Assembly: GCA_034676185.1 (NCBI GenBank)
Contig: JAUCCN010000004.1
Coordinates: 1 to 64,000, forward strand
Length of the DNA stretch: 64,000 nucleotides
Reading direction: 5' to 3'
Source: UBA7396 sp034676185
GTDB lineage: Bacteria; Patescibacteriota; Gracilibacteria; BD1-5; UBA6164
The notes under the pieces were generated by a model. The model was not told the origin of the DNA. It worked only from the letters and a program-made list of their open reading frames with translations, and searched no databases. This document shows, piece after piece, positions 35,330 to 47,550 of this stretch; the first letter of the stretch is position 1, and the number at the start of each line of letters is the position of its first letter. The translations under genes were made by a program, and so were the position numbers.

Positions 35330-36808
35330 ATGACACTGTATCTAAAATATAGACCTACCAGTTTTGAAACTTTAGTTGGACAAGATTTTATAAAAAATAC
35401 TTTAAGGCAAGCTGTTTTACAAGAAAAGTTAGTTGGAGCTTATTTATTTTGTTGACCAAGAGGAACGGGAAAAACTTCAACAGCAAGAATCTTTGCGAAA
35501 GCGATGAATTGTTTACATGCTCAAGAAGGAAATCCTTGTTTGGAATGTGAAATTTGTGTATGATTTCAAAATGAAAATTTAGTTGATATTATTGAAATAG
35601 ATGCAGCAAGTTATACTTGAGTGGATAATATTAGAGAAATTATAGAAAAGGCAACTTTTTCACCAACAAAATGTAAATATAAAGTCTATATTATAGATGA
35701 AGTTCATATGCTTTCTAAAGGAGCATTTAATGCTCTTTTAAAAATTTTAGAAGAACCACCAGCACACTTAAAATTTATTCTCGCAACTACAGAAAGTCAT
35801 AAAATTCCTGAAACTATTTTATCTCGTTGTCAAAGATATGATTTTAAAAGTATCACAAATGAAGATATAAAAAATAGACTTCTTTTTATTGCTCAAGAAG
35901 AAGATATTAAAATAGATGAGCAAAGTATTGAATTTATTACTAAACAAGCAAATGGTTGACTGAGAAATGCTATTTCACTTTTTGAACAGCTGAATTATAA
36001 TGGAGAAATTTCTTTTGAAACTGTAATACATAATTATGGAATTCCTAAAAATGAAGTTGTAGAAAGTTTTTATATAAAATTAATTCAAAAAGATGAGAGT
36101 ATTTTGAGTGATTTTGAGGAAATTTCTTGAAATTATAATCTATCACTTTTTTTTAAAGAGGTTTTATTTTTTCTAAAAGAAAAATTAGTGGAGCATATTG
36201 GTGATATTCAAAATGTAACTTCACATATTTTTCTTCTTGAAACTTTAGAAGATGCTTATAGAAAATCAAAAAATAGTTTTGACTCAAAAACAAGTTTTCT
36301 CTTATGAATTGTGAAATGTATAAAAAATATCTCTTCTTCTCAAATTTCTCAAGAATTTCAGGCAGTACCAGAAAAAAAGAATAAAGATTCTTTTATCAAA
36401 AAGGAAATAGATATACCTTTTCTAGATGAAAAACAAACTCAAGAGATTTCAAGTGGGGATTTATTTGATATTTTTTGAGAAAATGATAGTTCCAATATTT
36501 CTGAAGCTCAGAACTTCCCTGTTCAAAAAGAAAATATTTCTCCTCAAAAAGAAGTGAAAAATAATATAGGAACTCTTTCAAATTTTGATGTAGAGGCTTT
36601 TATTTCTACTTTAAAAACAATTGGGGCAAAGTGAGCTTTAACTATGTCAATGAGAGCTTCTAGTATACAATTTGATGAAAAGAATCTGGTAGTTTTTACA
36701 AAAACAAAAATTGCACTCAAACAAATTTCTTCTTCTGATAATATTGCTCTTATAACACAAGCTTTAGAAAATATGTGATTTTTAGATATTAATATTGAAA
36801 TAAAATAA
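35330..36808 (+). CDS. dnaX: DNA polymerase III subunit gamma/tau
   Basis: A 492-residue clamp-loader ATPase. It starts MTLYLKYRPTSFETLVGQDF. Walker A is CGPRGTGKTS (about 40-49), with the first Gly encoded by TGA. The zinc module is C-LHAQEGNP-C-LE-C-EI-C (about 62-78), Walker B is IIDEVHML (about 121-128) and the SRC motif is ILSRCQRYDF. The N-terminal 360 residues match the gamma core; the remaining 130 form a short tau-like tail ending in a conserved domain III-like region. No frameshift slippery signal was checked in detail. It overlaps the priA start (TAATG), so the two are translationally coupled. Confidence 0.95.
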
Positions 36809-37761
36809 TGTTTGCACTTATTGCTCCATTTCAATGAAGTTTTGATGATCTATGATTTACTTATAAGATTCCTGAAAGTATGAAAAATACTCTTCAATTA
36901 GGAATGGTAGTTTTGGTACCATTTTGAAAAAAAAATCTTTTGTGAGTAGTTTTAGACATATCAGAAGAAACACAATTTGACAAAGTAAAAATAAAAGAAA
37001 TTATATCAATATATTCACAAGATATTTTTTTAAATCAATTTGGAAAAGTATGAATAAAATGGATAGCAAATTATTATTTTTGTCTTATTCATCAATCTTT
37101 ATGATTATTTTTTCCAAAAAATTTAATTGAAAAATTAGAAAAAAATAAATTTCAATTTTCTTATATAAAAAATTTCAATTACACTTTTGAATACCATAAA
37201 CATTTGAATCAAGCTCAAGAAAATGTCTATAATAAAATAATAACTTCAAATAAACTCAAATTTTTATTGTATTGAGTAACCTGAAGTGGAAAAACAGAAA
37301 TATATATACATCTTATTAAAAAATATTTAGATGAATGAAAACAATCACTTCTTCTTGTGCCAGAAATTATTCTCACAAATCAAATATTTGAAAGAATAAA
37401 AAAAGTATTTTGAGAGGAAGTTATTATTTTAAATTCAACTGTTTCACAAGCAAAAAGGACAAAATATTGGGAAGCAATTTATCAAAATAAAGCAAAGATT
37501 ATTATTGGAACTCGTAGTGCTTTATTTTATCCATATCATAGTTTATGAATTATTATTGTTGATGAAGAACATGATAATAGTTATATTTCTGATAATGCTC
37601 CAAGATATGACGCGATAGAGGTAAGTGAGAAGATTTCAGAATGAAATCAAATAAAACTCCTTTTATGATCAGGAACTCCCAAAATAAATCATTTATATAG
37701 ATGATTACAGTGAGATTTTGAGGTGTTGAATTTGTTTGAGGAATATAAAGGGAATAATTAA
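36808..37761 (+). CDS. priA: Truncated PriA-like primosomal helicase
   Basis: A 317-residue protein equal to the first half of PriA. The N-terminal DNA-binding part starts MFALIAPFQGSFDDLGFTYK. The helicase lobe 1 has Walker A YGVTGSGKTEIY (about 155-166), LLLVPEIILT, IIIGTRSALFYPY, DEEHDNSY (about 252-259) and LLGSGTPK. After ILYRGLQGDFEVL-like sequence the frame stops with TAA. The zinc-binding motifs and helicase lobe 2 (motifs IV-VI), about 400 residues in a full PriA, are absent, and the downstream DNA does not encode them. It may be a primosome factor without helicase activity or a degenerate gene. Confidence 0.88.
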
Positions 37762-37800
37762 ATCAGCTCAAAACTTCTTATGAATATGCTTATTCGCTGG

Positions 37801-37849
37801 AAAAATAAAATCATTTCTTTATATTTTAAAGAAATGATTTTATTTTTTT
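37801..37849. terminator. Bidirectional terminator between priA and rhomboid
   Basis: A long near-perfect inverted repeat AAAAATAAAATCATTTCTTTA and complement. The rhomboid stop codon (37840-37842) lies in its right arm. Confidence 0.8.
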
Positions 37850-38382
37850 GTAAAAAATTTATATACTCCATAAAAAATTCCTCCAAAAATAGCTCAAAAT
37901 AAATGTCAAATAAAACTAATTTGAGCACTGAATCATATTAAAATATTTATAATTATTGCGGTAATTCCTCATTTGTATTCTGGATTTTTTACTTCATAAA
38001 GTAATAGAGTATAAAATGATAGTATAGCAAGAGCAAAACCACTTATTCAAATGGTTATAGTTCCTATTTGAGTAAATAAAAGTAAAGCTATTCCATTAAA
38101 AATGGTAGTGAGTATAAAAAATAATATATACCATTTTTTTCAGATATGATATTCTAATTGATTTCAGAAAAAATAAAGAAACACACTATTGAAAAGAAGA
38201 TGAAAAATTCCTCCATGTAAAAAACTATATAAACAAAATTGAAAAAATAGTTTTAAATAATCTCATTGTAATAAAAATAAATGACTCATTCCAAAAAATC
38301 TACTTAGTTCAGGGTTTCAAGCTGAAAAAAAAGTAAATATTATTGAAATAATTATGAGTATATTACTTATTGAAAATCACAT
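37840..38382 (-). CDS. Rhomboid-family intramembrane serine protease
   Basis: A 180-residue, six-helix membrane protease. The family motifs are present in order: LHGGIFHLLFN (residues 56-66, conserved His/Asn helix), catalytic GISG with Ser114 (the first Gly is TGA), and catalytic His160 in FIGHLFGAIFGG. The minimal size is typical of the smallest rhomboids. Its substrate is unknown. The ATG lies 20 nt inside the 3' end of lgt, so it is coupled to it. Confidence 0.92.
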
Positions 38383-39121
38383 TTTTTCTTAAAATAAAAA
38401 GTAAAATAATTCAAACTATTATCATAGGAATACTCAGTAAACTTCATAAAGAGAAAATTCAAAAAATATATCCAATATGAATATCTGGAGTTCTAAAAAA
38501 TAACTCTACAAAAGTTCTAAAAGTCCCATAAAATATTAAAAAAAAGGCAGAAGTTTGTCAGAAAAAAGTTTTATTTTTGTTTATTAAATATAATATTATA
38601 AAAAGTATAATTCATTCCAAAAATGCTTCTAAAAGTGGTGAAGGAAAATAATATATACCATTTTTTTCAACTGCAAAAATTCATGTGTAATTTGCATATC
38701 AGAGTAATTCTTTATTGAGATAGTTTCCTATTCTTCCAAGCCCAATTCAAATAGGAACAATAACAGCTAATTCATCAATAATTTCCCAAAAATTTATTTT
38801 ATATTTTTTTGAAAAGAGTAGTATGCTGCTTACTACTCATAAAAATCATCCATGGAAACTCATTCATCATTCCCAAAATTTTATTATATCAATAGGATTT
38901 TCAAAATATGAAGAGAAATCATAAAATAGAATATATCAAATTCTTCATCATAAGATGACTCCAAAAAAAACATATAAAAATAGACTTTCTAATTGTTCTT
39001 TTTGTAAAAGATTTTTCTTTTGAAAATAATAATATCATGCTAGAAATCAAAGAGCATACATAAGTCAATAATAACTGGGAGCAAGAGTAAATCCAAATAT
39101 TTGTATTTCAAAAATAGTCAT
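38363..39121 (-). CDS. lgt: Prolipoprotein diacylglyceryl transferase
   Basis: A 252-residue membrane enzyme that transfers diacylglycerol from phosphatidylglycerol to the lipobox Cys. The conserved MSFHGGFLG loop and the signature PIGIGLGRIGNYLNKELLG are present, with most glycines encoded by TGA. About seven hydrophobic segments are seen. With LspA in the same run it shows a working lipoprotein pathway. It overlaps rhomboid downstream. A TTGCAA/TATAAT pair (plus 39190-39195 and 39169-39174, spacing 15) upstream may be its promoter. Confidence 0.93.
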
Positions 39122-39223
39122 ACCTATAAAATTAAAAAATGAATGTATTGTAGGAGATATTAAAAGCAATTATAAATTTTTTGAACTTTTTGCAAGAAAA
39201 AAGTCTTTCTTCAAGAAAAACTT

Positions 39224-39751
39224 TTAATAATCACTTATGATTTGGCTTTGAATTTCATATATAATATAATTTTCTTCTTTAAACACTTCTTCTAATTTTT
39301 TTGTTAACACTTTTGGAAAATCTTTTCAAGAAACAAGAGTAGAAGAAATATTTGGAAGAATAATAGAGAGTTTTGTATAATCTCTTTTAATAACAAGAAT
39401 TCCACTTTTTACAGGATTTAAATCTTCAATTTTTTTGTTTTGATCTAAAGGATTTCTGGAAATAATATCAACTCTTATTTTTATTTTTTCTATATCTCCA
39501 AGAGTAATTTTTTCAAATCTTGGATCTTGAAGAGAATATACCGCATTTTGAATGAGTTCATTGACTATATCAGTTTCAAGTTCAACGACATTTCCACTAC
39601 TTCCTACGATATTTCCATTTTTATATAAAGTTACAAAAACACTTCATTTTTTTTCAAATAATGAAGTATCGGTGATAATAATTTCATTTTTTGTTGGAAT
39701 TTTTCCATTGGTGAGATAAAATCAAATCGCTTGTTTAACTATATTTATCAT
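39224..39751 (-). CDS. AMMECR1-domain protein
   Basis: A 175-residue protein of the AMMECR1 family (often found with MEMO/radical SAM partners). The conserved central block reads GSSGNVVELETDIVNELIQNAVYSLQDPRF, followed by KIKIRVDIISR and VKSGILVIKRDYTKLSIILP, which match the family core where vr.i.G.L and A..DpRF lie. The biochemical role of the family is not settled. No MEMO-like partner is nearby. The start is 30 nt after the stop of the upstream membrane protein. Confidence 0.82.
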
Positions 39752-39781
39752 AAAGAATAAAATAAAGAATAAAAATTTTGT

Positions 39782-40552
39782 TTAGTATAAATTACTTTCA
39801 TTTGCAGCTTGATTATATTCATCCATTTCTTCTTGTTTTATTTGGTCAAAAATATCTCATAATTGATCTTTCCCAGTAATGAGAAAATATTTATAATATA
39901 AAAACTCAAAGAGTCATTTAAAAAATATTAAACAAGCATTACTCATTGGTAAAATAAGAAGTAAAGAAAGAAGTTTAGCATATCAATCAGGAAATAAAGA
40001 AAAAATAAATACTACAATAATCGCACTCATTCATAATCAAAAAAAGCTTGCATATACTCCAAGTAAAATATATCTATAATTATTTAATAGTTCTAAAATA
40101 AGAATTTCTCAAAAACTTAAAAGTAAAATGTGCAGAATAAATACATAGAGAATAGCATTATAATTATTCATTCCTACTACTACATATACAGGAATAAGAA
40201 TAATATAAATAACAATAGCAAAAAATGAAATTTGACCAAAATGAAGGATAGTTTTTTTATATTTTTCGCTATCAATAAGAGTAAGAAAATGGTAAGTAGC
40301 AGTTGATACAATAACAGAAACTATAAAAGTTATAAATGATAATGCAAAAGGGAATAAAGGACTATTTCCTCCCATAGTCATAGAGACAGTTTGAAATTGT
40401 GATGGAACATTAATAATTCCTCCAACAAGAAACACAATCAAAAGTAATAAAACACTTCCAATAACTCAAGCAATAAAAGCTCAAGCTGAAGTCATGAGTA
40501 TATCAACTATTTTTGTTTGTTTTGGTCAAAAAATATTATCATTTTGGCTCAT
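39782..40552 (-). CDS. Polytopic membrane protein, function unknown
   Basis: A 256-residue membrane protein with about six hydrophobic segments (for example GVIGSVLLLLIVFLVGGIIN, ISFFAIVIYIILIPVYVVVG). It has an acidic cytoplasmic C-terminal tail (QLGDIFDQIKQEEMDEYNQA). The N-terminus MSQNDNIFGPKQTKIVDILM is hydrophilic. No family was recognised. Its ATG overlaps the 3' end of lspA by 17 nt. Confidence 0.78.
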
Positions 40553-40985
40553 AATTTTTTTTATTTAAGGAAATAAGACTGAATATATATAAAAAAATTC
40601 ATAAAGTAATAAAAATATCTGCAAAATTAAAGACACTAAAATATTTTATTCCTATAAAATCAATTACTTTTCCATTAAAAACTCTTTCATATCCGTTTCA
40701 TAATGCTCATGCGAGAACAAACATAAAACTTGCATCAATTATTTTTAATTTTTTTTTCTTTTCTTCTGTATAATAATACCAAAATATTACTCATATTAAA
40801 ATGATAGTCAATATTTTTAAAAGAATTCAGGTAAGAGGAAGAGAAAAAGCAATTCAAATATTTTCTACATATTTTAAATAGAAAAAATCACCTACTAAGT
40901 CTTTTTGAACTTGTAGGTTATTTTTTGCTATAAATTTTGTGAATAAATCTATAAATATGAGAAACAATATTCAGAAGTAAAACAT
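40536..40985 (-). CDS. lspA: Lipoprotein signal peptidase (signal peptidase II)
   Basis: A 149-residue membrane aspartyl protease that cleaves diacylglyceryl-modified prolipoproteins. The family signatures are IDLFTKF (residues 12-18), YVENIGIAFSLP (39-50), LGNGYERVFNGKVIDF with catalytic Asp109, and FSVFNFADIFIT with catalytic Asp123. The usual Asp in GNxxDR is Glu here. The ATG at 40985 gives a normal length. It partners with lgt in the same gene run. Confidence 0.92.
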
Positions 40986-41072
40986 AAAAGTGAATAAACA
41001 TAATAAAAATTCTAGAGAGCTTTATAAAAGTAAAGTGAGTGAATTTTTAATTTTTTGAAATAAAATATACTT

Positions 41073-42029
41073 TTATCTCATTAATTCACTTCCTGCAATA
41101 AGTTTTGCTTCTTTATTCATTCCTCTTCCTTCTAAATCTTCATTTAAATATACGAGTTTTGTTTTTTCAGAAGTACCAATATTGTTTAAAGTTTCAATTC
41201 TTGATGAATCAAGTAAGAATTTCAAAATTTTATCTCCATCAAGTGATTTATCAGCTGAAGCAATCATTTCAACAGATTCTCTAAATCATTTTGCAATTTC
41301 CATTCTTTGTCCAGCCATTCATTGTCAGATAAGAACTTTTGCTTCTTTGTCAGCTTCTGCAGCTTTTACTTGTTTAATTTTTTCTGCTTCTCATTCATTA
41401 ATAGCAGCTTCTTTTAATTTTTGTGATTCTATTACTTTATTCATAGCACTCATTACTGAAGCTTCTAATTTAATATCTCTTACTTGGATTGAGTCAAGAG
41501 TATACCCAAATTGAGAAAGTTTTTCTCTTAAATTTTCTTCAATTGAATCTCAAATTTCTTGTCTTTTTGAAAAAATTTCTTTATGATCAAAAGTAGAAAT
41601 AAGAGCTCTTAATTGTTCATCAATTACTGATTCTAAAATTTGAGTAAAATTTTGTACTGAATATACTGATTTATAAATATGCCCATTTTTTGAATCATCT
41701 CCATTATCTAAAACATAATATACAACATTGAGTCTTACATATACAGTAACATTGTCAGAACTGATACTTTCTACATTAGAAGTAAAATTTTTTCTCAGTA
41801 AATCTTGATGTCTTGTCCATTCAATAAAAGGAATTAAAAAATTAATACCAGGTCTTAAAATACGGTTATATTGTCATAAAAATTCAACGGTTTTTACCGT
41901 ATTTGGAGTTACTATTTTTACAGATAAAAATATCAAAATAATATCTAATACGATTGCTGGAAGAATAAGTCCAGTTACTCATCATCACACAAGAACAACT
42001 ATCAATACAAGAGGAACTATAAATCACAT
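41073..42029 (-). CDS. SPFH/Band 7 (stomatin-like) membrane protein
   Basis: A 318-residue protein. One N-terminal hydrophobic hairpin (MGFIVPLVLIVVLVGGGVTG and on) is followed by the SPFH domain: VEFLGQYNRILRPGINFLIPF, RLNVVYYVLDN and QLRALISTFDHKEIFSKRQE. A coiled-coil region rich in Ala/Glu/Lys (INEGEAEKIKQVKAAEADKEA, about 215-250) follows. Such proteins organise membrane microdomains and regulate proteases; no NfeD partner is seen. It lies 58 nt after the lytic transglycosylase-like gene. Confidence 0.9.
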
Positions 42030-42087
42030 AGGCTATAAATTATAATATAAACAAACAAATTATATAGGAAATATGAAGAATTCAAAA

Positions 42088-42939
42088 TTATTTTGTACTT
42101 TTCCAATATAATATTTTTAAAAATCTCGTAACAATTCCATCACTTGGACCTACTACATTTGGATTGAGATTATTATTTGCAAAGGTGTTTCATTCTAAAG
42201 TGGTATTTGCACTTACTCCATTATATAAAACAGAATGAAGTCTTAAATCTCTTAAAGTATAATTATCATAACTTAAATGTATATTTTCTTCTCAAAATCT
42301 TTGTTTATAATCATGGTATTTATTGGTATTAAAATAATTCCATTTATTTCTGGAAAATGCAATAAATTTTTCAATTGACTCTTCTAGCTCAATAAGTCAA
42401 ATATTTCCAGGTTCGTAGTATTGACTTGTAATTTGAAAAATTCACCAACCATTTGCTGGATTATACATATTACAATTGGTTTCTTTTCACCAAGTTGCAA
42501 TAATTAATGCTGTTGGAAAATCATTTCTTTTAGCTATTTCATCAACAAAATCATAATTTGTTTTACATTTTTCAGGAACTTCTAATCATGTCGTGATTTG
42601 AGTTCCATATTTATTAAAAAAATCTAGTTCTGAAGTAATTTCACCTTGAGTATTTTCAAATTCTTTTTCTAATTTTTTATCAATTACTGATTGAAATTCA
42701 GCTCTTAATTCATTAAAAATAATCCAGTATCTTGTATTTGTTTTAAATTTTGAAGCAAGAGTATCAATTTTTTTTACTCTATTTTCAAACCATATTATTT
42801 CTTTTTTATCAGAAAAATTTGATATTAATTCTTTTGCTTGTATTAACGCATTTTTATCTTTTTCACTTAATTCATAGGCAAAACCTGAAGTAATAGAAAA
42901 AGAAAAAATCATAAAAAATAAAAAGATTTTTTGTATCAT
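42088..42939 (-). CDS. Secreted lytic transglycosylase-like protein
   Basis: A 283-residue exported protein with a signal peptide (MIQKIFLFFMIFSFSITSGFA). A helical, coiled-coil-like N-terminal half (residues 25-125) is followed by a lysozyme-like segment: FPTALIIATWGKETNCN with a candidate catalytic Glu, then NPANGWGIFQITSQYY, the usual GxFQI motif. The C-terminal region (YNGVSANTTLEGNTFANNNL) is compatible with the same fold. It probably cleaves peptidoglycan glycan strands. It starts the minus-strand envelope gene run. Confidence 0.78.
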
Positions 42940-43037
42940 ATCCTATTAAAATAATAAATAAATGAGTAGGTATAATACAAAAAAATCTTTTTAACACAAT
43001 TATTTTTGTTTGTCTATTTTTAAAAATAAGCTATAAA

Positions 43038-44669
43038 TTAACTATATTTTTCAAGAATTTTTTCTCAAATAATTAGTCAATCGATAGAAGATGAAGTGAT
43101 TCCTCCTGCAAATCAAGCTCATTCTCCAGTTGGATAAATTCACTTAATATTTGATTCTCATGCATCATCTCTAAAAAACCTCAACACTGCGGAAGTTCTT
43201 GCTTCAATTGCAATAAGAATAGCATTTGGGTCAGCAAATCAGTGAATTTTCTTTTCAAATTCTGGAAGAGCAGCTCTTAAAGCTTCTACCACAAAATCTG
43301 GTAAACAAGTTTCTAAAGAAGTAAAATGAAGTTTTGGTTTATAAGTAGTATTTACATTTCAAAAATTTGTTGAAGGTCTTCCAGCAAGAAAATCTCAAAC
43401 AAGTTGTGCAGGAGCAGAAGCATCACTTCAACCAGCTTCAAATGCTTTTTGTTCCCAATATCTTTGAAATTCTACTCAAGCAAGAGGATGTTCACTTCAA
43501 AAATCAGCTGTATTTACATTTACCAAAAGTGCTGAATTTGAATTAATATTTTTTTGAGCATAATGACTCATTCCATTTACACAAAGTCTTCATTCCTCAC
43601 TTGAAGCATTTACCACTTCTCATCCAGGACACATACAAAATGTGTACACACTACGAGTTTCTTTATTATGAGCCACGAGTTTATAGTTGGCAGTTGGAAG
43701 TTTTACATGCTGGCAAGATTCTCCAAATTGAGAAGCATTAATTAATTCTCTTGGATGTTCGATTCTTACTCAAATAGCAAATGGTTTTTGAGTGATAGTG
43801 AGTCATCTGTTATATAACATTTCATACGTTTCTCTTGCTGAATGTCAAAGTCCTAAAATCAAATCATCTGTTTCAAATATTTTTCCATTTTGAGTGAAAA
43901 CTTTATCTATTTTTCCATCTTTTACTTCAATATCAGTCATCATAGTATCAAAGAAAAATTCTCATCATAAAGAGATAATTTTTTTTCTTAAATTTCTTAC
44001 TACTCATCTGAGTCTATCGGTTCAAATATGTGGTCTTGCAGAATATAAAATTTCTTCAGGAGCTCCACAATTTACAAATTCACTAAAAATAAATTTACTT
44101 CTTGGATCGTTTACTAAAGTATAGAGTTTTCCATCAGAAAAAGTTCCAGCTCATCATTCTCAAAATTGTACATTTGAATTTAAATCTAAAATTCACTGTG
44201 TCCAAAATTTATACACATCTTGAACTCTTTTATTTACTTCACTTCCTCTTTCTAAAATAATTGGTTTTAGTCATGCTTCTGCCAAAAGTAATGCAGAAAA
44301 TAATCCACTTGGTCAGCTTCCAATTACTACAGGTCTTTTTTTCACTTTATTTAAATCTACTTCTTTTATATCATAAATAAAAGGTTCTTGAAGTCTTATT
44401 TTATGTCTTTTAATATTTTGAAGTAATTTTGGATGGTGTGCTTTTGAAAGAAAAGTTTCATTATCTCAAATATCAACCAAAACACTCCAAACAATTAAAA
44501 TATTATTTTTATTTCTTGAATCAAGAGCTCTTTTAATTTTTTCTAAAGAAATAATTTGTTCTTTTTTGATTCATAAAATTTTTGCTGTTTTTTCATGTAA
44601 TACACTTTCATCTTCTTTTTCATCAAGAGTAAAATTTATCTCTTCAATTTTTAGTAATTTTTTTGTCAT
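43038..44669 (-). CDS. FAD-dependent dehydrogenase (COG2509-type)
   Basis: A 543-residue flavoprotein. An N-terminal domain of about 85 residues (SLEKIKRALDSRNKNNILIV) precedes the Rossmann FAD site PVVIGSGPSGLFSALLLAEAG and ILERGSEVNKR. Later motifs include NDPRSKFIFSEFVNCGAPEE, VYTFCMCPGGEVVNASSE and the C-terminal FAD loop YPTGEGAGFAGGITSSSID, all typical of the uncharacterised COG2509 oxidoreductases. An in-frame ATG ten codons upstream (44699) is an alternative start. Its substrate is unknown. Confidence 0.85.
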
Positions 44670-44729
44670 TTTTTTGTTATAAAAAATATTTTTAGGCATT
44701 GTATAATTTTTCTTTTAAAATACAACTTA

Positions 44730-45434
44730 TTATTGAGCACAAAAAATATATCATTCTCAGTGAATATTTTGTATCCGAGAATCTATTCAAAAAGGAGAAA
44801 GTCATTTTTTAAGTCTCAAAATATTTATTCTTAAATTCCTGTTGACAATGAAATATATATCTCCCCAAATTTTTTCTATTAAAAAAGGTTCTGAAAGTAA
44901 TTTTTCTCTATGAGCAAAAAAAAGAGATAAAATATATTTATTATTTTTGGTGAGAGGAATAAGTTGATTTTGAAAATAAAATTCATTCATATCAATATTA
45001 TAAGATAAGTCTTCATAATAATAAATACATCATAAAAAAGAAATATTGGAAAGATAAAAATTTGTAAACCAATTTATAACTCTCACTTCTAATTCTTTTA
45101 ATCGAATCGGTTTGATAATATAATCACTCGCTCAATAGTTAAAAGCACATCGTAAATTTTCTATATTACTGTTTCCACTTATTACTACAATAGGAATTTT
45201 TATATCTTTTTTTCTGATTATTTTTATAATTTCAAATCCATCTGTATTGTGAAAATCATGTGATAATTTTATATCGGTTAAAATAATATCATATGATGAT
45301 AAAATAGGAATATGATGATAAAATTCAATGAGTGAATGTGATACACATACTCTATTTGTAATTATTTTTGATTGAAATATATTTTTTATCTTTTCAGCTA
45401 ATAATTCATCATCTTCAATAATTAAAATATTCAT
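44730..45434 (-). CDS. Response regulator with C-terminal winged helix
   Basis: A 234-residue two-component regulator. The receiver domain has D8/D9, phospho-acceptor D54 (DIILTDIKLSHDF) and Lys108 (DYIIKPI). The C-terminal domain (about 145-234) is a divergent OmpR-type winged helix (LIPLTKNNKYILSLFFAH, NRNLRINILRLKK, ending in HGEGYIFCAQ). It lies 22 nt downstream of the histidine kinase gene and is its likely partner. Confidence 0.9.
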
Positions 45435-45456
45435 TACTTATAAATTATTGTACTAT

Positions 45457-47526
45457 TTATTTTATTGGTATTTCAATAGTAAATTGTGCTCCCTTAAATT
45501 CTTTAGAAAATGTTGCTTCAATATTTCATTTATGCATACTAATAATTTTTTTGCATAAATAAAGTCACATTCAAAGTCCAATAAAATCTCAAGTTCATTT
45601 TGTATATTTTTCAAATAATTCATTGACTTCAACTCCTTCAAATCATTCACCATTATCTTCAACAGATATGATTAAAGATTTTTGCGTTTTGTATCAAGTT
45701 ACACAAACGATACCATTTTTTCAATGAATAAATTTGACTGCATTTGAAATCAAATTTTCAACTACTTGTTTGAATTGTATCTTATCTATTTTAAGAAATC
45801 AAATATTTTTATCAACTCTATCAATAAATTGTATATTTTCATTTATATGTGTGTGTACTTCTATTTCATTTTCGAGTAAATGAGTTATATTTATGTGTTC
45901 TAAATATAATTCTACATGGTGAGTATCATAATATTGTACAGCAAATAATTTAGTCGTTAATTCTCATATCTTTAAAAGAATAGAATTTAATACTTCAAGT
46001 TCTTTTGGTAAAGTACTCATATCATTATTTTTTATATCATCTAACATACTATCAGCTTGAAAAATAGCAGAAGCGACTGGAGATCTAATCTCATGAGAAA
46101 TCATTGCTATAAATTCTTTTTGTTTATTGATGAGGTTATTGTATTCAATAGTTTTTTCATCTACTTTTTTATCGAGATTGAGAGAAAGATCTCTTATTTT
46201 TTCAAAAGATTTTATATATTTAATATGATGTTCTAAAAAAAATATAAAATCTTGTATTACTTTTATTTCTGTGGCATTATAAAAATCTCCAAATATTTTT
46301 TTTCATAATATTAAAAATCATATATTCTCTCTATTATTGTAGATAGGAAATATTAAAAATGCTTGTTTAGAAATATATTTCAGAATTTTATTTTTATTGA
46401 ATTTTGATTTATTTTCTTCTATAAAAACAAAATCATTTATAAAATATTTATTGTCTTTTTCAAAATAATTTTTTAGTTCGTGATGAGAGTTTTTATATAA
46501 TTGTAATTCAAAAAACTGAGTTTTGAATATTTTTCACATATCTCTTGATAAATAGTTGTTAAGATATCGAAAATCTGTAATCATAGAGATATTATGTTCT
46601 AATTTTTTTATAATATTTTCTAAATTATCTTTTCAAGATTTTCATAAAAAAATATTTGATAAAATATTATAAAATAAAATGTAGAGTAAAATTCAAATTA
46701 TAGTATTTCCATATAATAATGGTATAGAAATTCCCCAAAATCAATTATTTATAGTTATATGAAAATATTCTCACAGAATAAAAAAGGAAACTGAAAATAA
46801 AATAGAAATTATTAAAATGAATATTTTTCCTAATGAAGAAGAAATACTACTAAAATAATATCTTTTTATGATATAAACAACACATAAAACATATCCTAAG
46901 AAAAATAAAATGAGTTCTCTTTCTAAAAACCATACCCCTAACATTGGCAGAAAGAGTTGAAAAATAAGTCAAATAAAGATAGTAATATATGATAAATATA
47001 AAATATATTTTAATCTTAATTTGTTAATATAAGATTGATTTTTTACTTTTAAAAAGGAAATTCAAATAAAAGAAATAATAAATATTCAATATAATAAAAG
47101 ATGAATAAAAAATAATTTTCAATGAATTTCTCTATATATATTATTTATCGGTGAATATTGGAGAGATTCAACAATAAAATCACTAAAAGTATAAAAGCAA
47201 AATATAAAAATATAAAATGAGAAAAAAAGTATTTTTTTTATTCAAGATGGATATTTACTTCACTTATTTAATAAATATACACCAAAAAGTAAACTATAAC
47301 TTGCTAATATACCAACTGAAAAGCATATTCTAGTAATAAAAAGTAGAATTTCAGGATTGGTAATTCAAGAAAAAAATAAAAAGAAAAAAATAAACCACAG
47401 AGACATAAATATTGTCGCTATAAAAAAGAAAAGTCAAAAAGTATTTTTATAGATTCTATAAACAGTAAAACCTCAATAGAGAGATGAAATAATTGATATA
47501 ATATAAATAATAATATATAGAGTCAT
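45457..47526 (-). CDS. Sensor histidine kinase with multi-pass N-terminus
   Basis: A 689-residue membrane kinase. Residues 1-285 form eight or nine hydrophobic segments. A GAF/PAS-like cytoplasmic part (300-430) and a coiled coil follow. The HisKA H box is FIAMISHEIRSPV (His about 478), the N box is NLISNAVKF, G1 is VEDNGEGF and G2 is GLGMGLYLCKKII; all indicate an active kinase. The ligand is unknown. It sits between a Cys-rich protein gene (24 nt upstream) and the response regulator gene (22 nt downstream), so the three form one operon. Confidence 0.92.
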
Positions 47527-47550
47527 TTTATAGTAATAAATAGTAAAATT

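Noticed and set aside
37762..37800. Continuation of priA by frameshift
   Set aside because: The downstream bases encode none of motifs IV-VI or the zinc-binding cysteines in any frame, and a terminator and convergent gene follow directly.
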